Of a DNA stretch of 28,240 nt, positions 22,505 to 28,240 are shown in pieces; position 1 is the first letter of the stretch, and every line of letters begins with the position of its first letter. Where the stretch lies: the NCBI GenBank assembly GCA_900754955.1, contig CAAEEV010000158.1, positions 1 to 28,240 of the forward strand, read 5' to 3'. The position numbers were made by a program, and so were the translations under genes. The DNA comes from Eggerthellaceae bacterium. GTDB lineage: Bacteria; Actinomycetota; Coriobacteriia; Coriobacteriales; Eggerthellaceae. Below the pieces are notes generated by a model, which had not been told where the DNA came from, searched no databases, and saw only the letters and a list, made by a program, of their open reading frames with translations.

Positions 22505-22938
22505 CTAGCTCCAATTATAAAACTTCCGCTTCGCCCTGGCGCAGCTCACATCCAAGACCACACCGAATCTTTGCGGAAATTCGCTTGGGAGTCCCATCGG
22601 TGACCCACTTTCCAGGGCATCGAATCGACCCGCTTCGCATAGCAGCTTCTCAGCGTTGCTCCGACAAAAGGCAATATACGCATGGTGAGCGGTATTAGAT
22701 TCCATCCAGAAGGTCGTTTTTGTAATTTTCTTTCTCAACCCCTGGGGTTGATTTTTCTCAAACCCTCTTCGTTTCCCCCGATCAGAGGCGTTGTTTTGTT
22801 TTAGGTTCGAGAGGGTTTGCGCCGCAGAGCTCCCGCGGACGACCCTCTCAACCCGGTAAAGAGCGCCTTCGCTCAACCCATTTTGTATGAGGTCGGTTAT
22901 GATAGGCATGTTGTACCATTTTGCCCGAAGGAGACCGG
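22505..22938. promoter_or_regulatory. luxR upstream region with repeated CTCAA(A)CCC motifs
   Basis: No credible gene lies here. A perfect inverted repeat, TCAACCCC-T-GGGGTTGA (22735-22751), is followed by TTTTTCTC. CAAACCCTC (22759-22767) is the exact complement of GAGGGTTTG (22811-22819), and the overlapping GAGAGGGT (22809-22816) also matches ACCCTCTC (22842-22849). A further GCTCAACCC is at 22871-22879. The middle arm can thus pair with either side. TATGAT close to the start codon may be a -10 box. These could be regulator sites or an attenuator-like leader. Confidence 0.5.
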
Positions 22939-24702
22939 ATGACCGCTCGTTTCCCCCACATCACGATCAGCATTGCGCACGAAGCTGATGGGTCGGACAC
23001 GACGGGGGATCTCAACTCGCTTAGCGTCGGCTTCGGGCTCTTCCAAGCATGGGTGTACATCGCTATTTTCGGCGCGAGCGCGGTCTTTGGAAGCTCCCCC
23101 CTTCTGCCGGGATTTCCCTATCTTCCCGCCGAGCTCCAAACGCTCCATTTCGACGCCTTCATGATCGCACTCGCCGTGCTTCTCCTGCTGCTTGCTTTCT
23201 CCAACCAGATCTTTCTGCGTTTCTATGTCGGCAAGAACGCGCTCATTCTCGCAACGTGCCTCGCCGTCGCCGGCACGTGTCTCATCTACGGCTCGAGCCT
23301 TCCCGGCGTCGGCTGGATGCTCGCCGTTCTCGGCGGTGCGTCGATGGGTGCGGGAGCGAGTCTCACCACCGTGCTCTGGGGCACGGCCTTCTCGCGTTAC
23401 GAATTCACAACCATCGTGCTCAACACCATCGCCTCGATCGTCATCGGCGTTGCAGGGTACGTAATCCTCGTACATTGGGTGATCGCACCCGTTTCGGGCG
23501 TCATCACCGCCGTGCTCCCCATCGTCGGAGCACTGCTGCTGTGGAAGCTCACGCCGATCCCCTACTACCGCCGCCAGGAGATCCCCATCTTCCATCCGCT
23601 TCCCGTCCACCGCACCGCATTCGCCCTGCGCTTCGGCATACCCGTCCTCGTGTTCGGCTTCTGCCTCGGCGTGCTGCGCCACGTGTGCGTGAGCGGCTTG
23701 CTGCTCGTTACCGACCTCACCTCGCAGCTCATCATCGGCGCCGCTGCATGTGCTGCCATCGCCATCATGGTCGCCACCATGGTGGTGTCGCGCGACCGAT
23801 CGCACTGGGACATGGCTTTCCGCTGCCTCACCCCTCTCGTCGCGCTTGCGATCTTCTGCATACCCCTGCTCAACACCGAGTTCGGCCTCATCTCGAGCTT
23901 CTTCGTCATTGCGGGCTACATCTGCTTCGAGGCGGTCATTTGGGCGCTGTTCTCCGAGGTGTCGCAGGAGTTCCGCCTCTCGCCCATCTTCGTGTTCGGC
24001 CTTGGGCGCGGCATCCTTGAGATCGGCGCGCTTGTCGGCAGCACGTTCGCCCAACTGCCGCCCGAGCATGCGTTTTCGGGCGCTTTCGGCGACTTCGAGG
24101 GCGCGCTCGTCCTCATGCTTGCCCTCGTCGTGGGACACGCGCTTCTCCCGCGCCAACGCGAGATCCGCAAAATCGTCGACCCCACCCACGTCATGCGCGA
24201 GAGCGGCTTGACTGCGCTGCGTGCGCAGATCGACAGCCTGCCTTCCGCCTCCGAGGATGCGGAACCCGTCGAGGTTGAGATCATTGGGGAGGAAAGCGTC
24301 CCGAGCACCGCTACGGCGGAAGCGGTCGCCGAGGTCGACGAGCGCTCGCGTGCCAAGGGGCGCTTCCATGCGCGCTGCGAGCAGATTGCCGACCAGTACC
24401 TGCTCTCGCGCCGCGAGACCGAGGTCATGTTCCTTCTTGCGAAGGGGCACAACGCCTCCTTCATTCAGGATAAGCTCTGCATTTCGAAGAGCACGGCCAA
24501 GACGCACATCAACCACATCTACCGCAAGCTCGACATCCATACCCAACAGGAGCTGCTCAACATGGTTGAGGACCGCCAAAACGATGCAGAAGGCGCCGAC
24601 GAGGCAAACCGCAAGGGAGGCGCCTCCGAAGCCGCCTCTGCGCATGCGGGAGGCTCTGGCGTGTCCTCGAGGCCCAACATCTTCGAGCCGCGGCACCGCT
24701 GA
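22939..24702 (+). CDS. Membrane-bound LuxR family regulator (multi-helix sensor with C-terminal HTH)
   Basis: The 587-residue protein has about twelve predicted membrane helices between residues 30 and 410, arranged like a transporter-derived sensor, then a charged linker (about 430-470). It ends with a LuxR helix-turn-helix at about 485-545. The motif LSRRETEVMFLLAKGHNASFIQDKLCISKSTAKTH contains the family's ETEV and STAKTH steps. A disordered Ala/Gly tail follows. Regulators of this build are numerous in Eggerthellaceae, often beside molybdopterin-enzyme genes that are induced by their substrates. Divergence from the zinc-ribbon gene and the enzyme operon makes it their likely regulator, sensing a substrate in the membrane. 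The start is ATG 22939 after AAGGAG. A bidirectional terminator follows. Confidence 0.92.
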   Translation: MTARFPHITISIAHEADGSDTTGDLNSLSVGFGLFQAWVYIAIFGASAVFGSSPLLPGFPYLPAELQTLHFDAFMIALAVLLLLLAFSNQIFLRFYVGKNALILATCLAVAGTCLIYGSSLPGVGWMLAVLGGASMGAGASLTTVLWGTAFSRYEFTTIVLNTIASIVIGVAGYVILVHWVIAPVSGVITAVLPIVGALLLWKLTPIPYYRRQEIPIFHPLPVHRTAFALRFGIPVLVFGFCLGVLRHVCVSGLLLVTDLTSQLIIGAAACAAIAIMVATMVVSRDRSHWDMAFRCLTPLVALAIFCIPLLNTEFGLISSFFVIAGYICFEAVIWALFSEVSQEFRLSPIFVFGLGRGILEIGALVGSTFAQLPPEHAFSGAFGDFEGALVLMLALVVGHALLPRQREIRKIVDPTHVMRESGLTALRAQIDSLPSASEDAEPVEVEIIGEESVPSTATAEAVAEVDERSRAKGRFHARCEQIADQYLLSRRETEVMFLLAKGHNASFIQDKLCISKSTAKTHINHIYRKLDIHTQQELLNMVEDRQNDAEGADEANRKGGASEAASAHAGGSGVSSRPNIFEPRHR

Positions 24703-24752
24703 CAGCCGAAGCTGAGGCTTCTGCCCGCCGCCCGTCATCCCCACGTAAAACA

Positions 24753-24781
24753 GGAAGGGCCCGCATCACGCGGGCCCTTCC
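24753..24781. terminator. Convergent terminator between luxR and the SerA-type gene
   Basis: GGAAGGGCCCGC and GCGGGCCCTTCC form a 12-bp stem around ATCAC. On the minus strand it is followed by TGTTTTA, so it best serves the dehydrogenase gene, but it can stop both. Confidence 0.8.
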
Positions 24782-24821
24782 GTTCATGCAGCATCTGCTG
24801 CAGTCTGCTTGATGCCGATCG

Positions 24822-25745
24822 TTAGTCGCGCATGTTCACGCAGTGCGTCTTCGTGCCGTTCTCGAGATAATCCATGATCTGTGCAACGGCCATCTTCGCG
24901 CAGTTCTCCTCGGCCTCCGCCGTCGATGCGCCCAGGTGAGGCAGCACGATCGCGCGCTCCATCTTCACCACCGCAGAGTTGGCGAAGTCGGTCACGTAGC
25001 GCGCCACCTTGCCGCTCTCGAGCGCCTGCGTCATAGCCGCATCATCGACGAGCACATCGCGCGAGAAGTTGAGGAACACGGCGCCGTCCTTCATACGCGC
25101 GATCTCCTCCGCACCGATCATGCCGCGCGTCGCGTCGTTTGCAGGCACGTGAATCGTCGCGTAGTCGGATGCGGCAAGCAGCTCTGCCAGGTCGGCGGTG
25201 AACTGCATGGTCGAAGAGATGGCCGCTGCGCGCTCCGCGTCGAGGAACGGATCGTAGCCGATGACCTTCATGCCAAGCGCCTCGGCCGCGCCCACCACGA
25301 GCTTGCCGATGGCACCGAGGCCGATCACGCCGAGGGTCTTGCCGAAGATCTCGCCGCCGGCGAACGCTTTCTTAGCCTTCTCAGCCGCTTTGCCGACGTT
25401 CTCGTCTTCCGCGTTCTCCTTCACCCAGTTGATGCCGCCGATGATGTCGCGCGCCGACAGGAGCATGCCCGCAAGCACGAGCTCCTTCACGGCGTTGGCG
25501 TTCGCGCCCGGCGTGTTGAGCACAGGGACGCCAGCCTCGGCCATAGCCTCGAGCGGAATGTTGTTCACGCCCGCACCCGCGCGCGCAACAACCTTGAGCT
25601 GCGCAGGAATGGGCATCTCGTGCATGTTCGCCGAACGAACGAGAATCGCGTCAGCCTCTTCGATGTTGTCGGTCAGCTCGTAGTCGTCGGTCAGGAGAGC
25701 CAGGCCCTCCTGCGAGATGTTGTTGAGGCAGTGGACTTTGTACAT
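24822..25745 (-). CDS. serA: D-3-phosphoglycerate dehydrogenase-type 2-hydroxyacid dehydrogenase
   Basis: It should oxidise 3-phosphoglycerate to 3-phosphohydroxypyruvate, the first step of serine synthesis, with NAD. The 307-residue product has the dinucleotide-binding motif GLGAIG at 142-147, the substrate arginine in NFSRDVLVDD (Arg229) and the catalytic histidine in LPHLGAST (His270). The DVFxxEP glutamate segment of E. coli-type SerA reads DFANSAVVK here, as in the clostridial/actinobacterial subgroup with 'DFPN'. Relatives in that subgroup are about 80 residues longer, with a C-terminal ACT domain; this one stops at CVNMRD, so serine feedback through ACT is unlikely. The start is ATG 25745 (MYKVHCLN) after GGGGAG; the frame is open to 26087 but overlaps the next gene. 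Confidence 0.9.
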   Translation of the reverse strand: MYKVHCLNNISQEGLALLTDDYELTDNIEEADAILVRSANMHEMPIPAQLKVVARAGAGVNNIPLEAMAEAGVPVLNTPGANANAVKELVLAGMLLSARDIIGGINWVKENAEDENVGKAAEKAKKAFAGGEIFGKTLGVIGLGAIGKLVVGAAEALGMKVIGYDPFLDAERAAAISSTMQFTADLAELLAASDYATIHVPANDATRGMIGAEEIARMKDGAVFLNFSRDVLVDDAAMTQALESGKVARYVTDFANSAVVKMERAIVLPHLGASTAEAEENCAKMAVAQIMDYLENGTKTHCVNMRD

Positions 25746-25914
25746 GGTCTCCCCTTCGATCGGCTTCGTACGGCGCCTGCCCGCACGGGTAGGCGTTGAA
25801 TCTTCAGAGAGTGTAGCACCAAACCATGCGATTCTCGGCATGCGCGCGCCCATGTGCACTTCGCAGATGCAGACGGAGCCGCACGGCTGCGGCGAGCCGA
25901 CGCGCACGAGAACG

Positions 25915-26604
25915 CTACATCGTGTAGGGTTCCGCAGCGCAATCGGGAACAACCCTGAAAAGCGTCTGGACGAAGTCCTTGGTGCGTGCCGCCACCTCGC
26001 GTACGCTGTACTGAAGCTGGTTATCGTAGGCGCCCTTGTCGGCCGGCACCCCCTCGGCCTGCATGCCGAGGCCCTGAGCCGTCGCAAGCGCGCGGTAGAG
26101 GTGGTAGGCCTGCGTCACCACGATGATGTTGTCGGCGTGAAATGCAGAGCGTGCACGGTACATCGACGTGTACGTGTCATAGCCTGCGTGGTCGACGTAA
26201 ACCGCCTCCGCAGGCACTCCGAGATCGACGCAGTACTGCTTCATGGCGTCGGATTCGTTGTAATGGGACTCGCGGTTGTCGCCGCTCACGATGATCGCTC
26301 GCGCCGCGCCCGCTTCGTACAGATCGACCGCCACCTCGAGACGATCCGCGAGAATGTCGGAGGGCGTACCGTCAGCGTAGACCGACGCACCGAGAACCAC
26401 CACGGCATCCGCCTGAGCACCGGCCAGGTCTTCCACGGTATGCACGTCATCGCGTGTCGAGAGAATCGTATAGGCGTTGGAGCCCACGACGAGAACGGCG
26501 CCGAACAGCACCACGGCAAGAACGACCCGTACCACCCAGCTGACAATGCGCCCTACGGGCCCCCGCTTCTTTCTCTTCCCCTGTCTGACCATGTTGGCGA
26601 TCAT
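25915..26604 (-). CDS. SanA/YdcF/ElyC family (DUF218) membrane protein
   Basis: The 229-residue protein has a basic N-terminus (GKRKKR), one membrane helix at about residues 22-45 and an extracytoplasmic DUF218 domain. ADAVVVLGASVYADGTPSDILADRL opens the domain, followed by IIVSGDNRESHYNESDAM and IIVVTQAYHLYRALATAQGLG. These are the three conserved blocks of the SanA/YdcF family, which is linked to cell envelope integrity and vancomycin tolerance in enterobacteria. The exact activity is unknown. The start may be ATG 26604 or ATG 26592; neither has a good ribosome binding site. It lies 170 bases upstream of the SerA-type gene on the same strand and is divergent from the CCA enzyme. Confidence 0.88.
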   Translation of the reverse strand: MIANMVRQGKRKKRGPVGRIVSWVVRVVLAVVLFGAVLVVGSNAYTILSTRDDVHTVEDLAGAQADAVVVLGASVYADGTPSDILADRLEVAVDLYEAGAARAIIVSGDNRESHYNESDAMKQYCVDLGVPAEAVYVDHAGYDTYTSMYRARSAFHADNIIVVTQAYHLYRALATAQGLGMQAEGVPADKGAYDNQLQYSVREVAARTKDFVQTLFRVVPDCAAEPYTM

Positions 26605-26733
26605 AGCAGAGCTGCATCAACCATCGGTTAAGCACGGAAACGTTTCAAACCACCCACACACGTTCGTCGCAAAGCACTCGCCGTCGCGACATATGAGACA
26701 ATGGAGGCATCGTTTCAACCTGACGGAGGCCCC

Positions 26734-28146
26734 ATGGCAACACCCCTGCTTCACGCGTCGCGCGATCGCCTCGAAGCCGCGCTCAGATCCTCGATCGCCC
26801 CCTTTGCGCTCGAGGTCATCGCGCTGCTCGAACGCGCGGGGCACGAGGCATGGTGCGTCGGCGGATTCGTGCGCGACATCGCACTCGGGCACCCGAGCAA
26901 CGACACCGACATCGCCACAAACGCAACATGGCGCGATGTGGCACGCATCTGCACGGCCCAGGGGCTCTGCGCAAGCGAGACGGGCGTCAAGCACGGAACC
27001 GTCACCATATACGACCCCGCACGCCCCGAGGCAGTGGCCGAAGTGACCACCTATCGAGCAGACGGCCCCTCGGACGACAGCAGGCACCCGCGCGAGGTGC
27101 GCTTCGTCCGCACGATCGAGGAAGACCTTGCGCGCCGCGACTTCACCATGAACGCGCTTGCCTACCACCCTGAGCGCGGCTTGCTCGACTGCTACGGCGG
27201 CCTGGACGACCTCCGCAGCGGAACCATTCGCTGCATCGGAGATCCCATGCAGCGCTTTTCCGAGGACGCCCTGCGAATCCTGCGCGGATGCCGTTTCGTC
27301 GCCCAACTCGGGTTCACGATCGATCCCGCCACCCTTCAGGCCATGACGGTGCGGAAAAGCCTGCTCGCACTCATTTCGAAAGAGCGCATCGTGCATGAAC
27401 TCGACCGACTGCTGACAGGACCCTTCGTATTCGACGCGCTCATGCAAACCGCGGGAGTGCTTGCGTTTCCGCTGCCCGAGCTGGCCGCCATGCGGAACTG
27501 CCGCCAGGACACCAAATATCACCTCTACGACGTATACGAGCACACTGCCCACGTCGTGCAGGAAGCGCCACCAACGCATCTTGCACGTTGGGCCGCGCTG
27601 TGCCATGACATGGGAAAGCCCGCCGCGTCGTTCTACGCAGCTGACGGAGTTGAGCATTTCTACGGACACGCCCACGTTTCGGTCGTTCTTGCAGAGGGTC
27701 TGCTTACGCGCCTCGGTTTCAACCGCCCGTTCATACGCGACGTGCTGACGCTCGTGGAGCTTCACGACGCCACGATTGCACCGAAACGCTCCTCAGTTGC
27801 GAAGACCATTGCACGCCTCGAGGGGCGCGTTGATCTGTTCCTTGCGCTCTGCGATCTCAAAATAGCGGATGCGCGGGCGCAAACTCCCAAATACGGTGCC
27901 GTACGCATCGAGATGGCCCAGCGGCTCAAGGAGATCGCCCGCAAACTCGTCGACGACGAGCAGGCCCTCAGCGTGCACGACCTTGCGATAGGAGGACACG
28001 ACCTCATGGATATTGGTATCCCGCAGGGACCGCAGATCGGAAGCGTGCTCAAGCAACTTCTCGATGAGGTGCTCGACGAGCGCGTGCCGAACGAACAAGA
28101 CGCGCTCATCGAACGAGCACGCGAGCTTTCTTCCCAAACGCAGTAG
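26734..28146 (+). CDS. cca: CCA-adding tRNA nucleotidyltransferase with HD domain
   Basis: It builds or repairs the 3' CCA end of tRNAs. The 470-residue protein is a class II nucleotidyltransferase. GGFVRD is at 43-48, the catalytic pair DTD is at 57-59, and RRDFTMNALAY is near 135. DALRILRGCRFVAQLGF of the RNA-binding neck follows. A C-terminal HD domain carries HLYDVYEHTAHVV and LCHDMGKP (about 288-295), as in many actinobacterial and clostridial enzymes. GGAGG lies four bases before ATG 26734; an upstream ATG at 26701 lacks a site. It is followed by a strong terminator, so it is probably a single-gene unit. Confidence 0.94.
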   Translation: MATPLLHASRDRLEAALRSSIAPFALEVIALLERAGHEAWCVGGFVRDIALGHPSNDTDIATNATWRDVARICTAQGLCASETGVKHGTVTIYDPARPEAVAEVTTYRADGPSDDSRHPREVRFVRTIEEDLARRDFTMNALAYHPERGLLDCYGGLDDLRSGTIRCIGDPMQRFSEDALRILRGCRFVAQLGFTIDPATLQAMTVRKSLLALISKERIVHELDRLLTGPFVFDALMQTAGVLAFPLPELAAMRNCRQDTKYHLYDVYEHTAHVVQEAPPTHLARWAALCHDMGKPAASFYAADGVEHFYGHAHVSVVLAEGLLTRLGFNRPFIRDVLTLVELHDATIAPKRSSVAKTIARLEGRVDLFLALCDLKIADARAQTPKYGAVRIEMAQRLKEIARKLVDDEQALSVHDLAIGGHDLMDIGIPQGPQIGSVLKQLLDEVLDERVPNEQDALIERARELSSQTQ

Positions 28147-28179
28147 GCGCGCTGAAGTATCGAACGCTCCCGAACGCAA

Positions 28180-28223
28180 AGAAGCCTCTGATCGACTCCT
28201 TCTGGAAACGATCAGAGGCTTCT
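28180..28223 (+). terminator. Rho-independent-like terminator after cca
   Basis: AGAAGCCTCTGATCG (28180-28194) and CGATCAGAGGCTTCT (28209-28223) form a perfect 15-bp stem around a 14-base loop, 34 bases after the stop codon. The T-run after it is short. Confidence 0.78.
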
Positions 28224-28240
28224 CGTCATACGAGCGAAGA

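Noticed and set aside
22505..22909. 134-codon minus-strand frame between the zinc-ribbon gene and luxR
   Set aside because: It has no ribosome binding site, mixed composition and several inverted repeats inside it, which fits a regulatory region better than a protein.

Overview
The window is high-GC DNA from an anaerobic actinobacterium, most likely a gut or rumen member of the Eggerthellaceae (Coriobacteriia). The basis is protein character: a LuxR-type regulator with an N-terminal multi-helix membrane domain next to a molybdopterin enzyme operon, a CFRP-starting zinc-ribbon miniprotein, and SerA, trigger factor and CCA-adding enzyme of actinobacterial/clostridial flavour. No rRNA, tRNA, CRISPR array or intact insertion sequence was seen.

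Layout. 1-1012: 3' part of an MFS carrier gene, ending in a strong terminator. 1355-5075: a LURP-one-like protein, then a protein-folding neighbourhood: a stand-alone trigger-factor C-terminal-domain protein (+) facing an FKBP/SlyD prolyl isomerase and trigger factor (-), separated by a perfect 40-base palindrome. 5348-6589: an ORF whose N-terminal third resembles ISLre2/UPF0236 transposases, joined in frame to an unrelated module with its own ribosome binding site; an 18-bp tandem repeat and a UUCG hairpin follow. 6903-9785: a TetR regulator divergent from two tandem DUF262 (GmrS-like) genes that lack the usual DUF1524 nuclease partner. 9969-11539: an MFS exporter overlapping the end of a small unknown gene. 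11681-17984 (-): a three-gene operon of a BspA-like leucine-rich repeat protein, a DUF2201/VWA protein with complete MIDAS, and a MoxR-type AAA+ ATPase fused to an ArsM-like methyltransferase. 18097-18429: a small gene behind a near-consensus promoter.

18768-24702 is the most unusual region. An operon on the minus strand encodes a DMSO-reductase-family molybdopterin subunit, a small ferredoxin-like subunit and a 91-residue protein. The large subunit has no cysteine in its first 105 residues, so it cannot hold the usual N-terminal [4Fe-4S] cluster. The ferredoxin-like subunit keeps the family fold and spacing but has lost nearly all cluster cysteines. Both halves of the electron wire therefore appear to be gone, in intact genes with good ribosome binding sites and codon usage of the highly expressed type. 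The simplest reading is a non-redox Mo/W-pterin enzyme (transhydroxylase, hydratase or isomerase type). Upstream lie a zinc-ribbon miniprotein and a divergent membrane LuxR regulator, with several palindromes between them.

24822-28146 returns to housekeeping: a short SerA-type phosphoglycerate dehydrogenase, a SanA/YdcF-like membrane protein and the CCA-adding tRNA nucleotidyltransferase. Functional names rest on motif reading only; no database search was possible.
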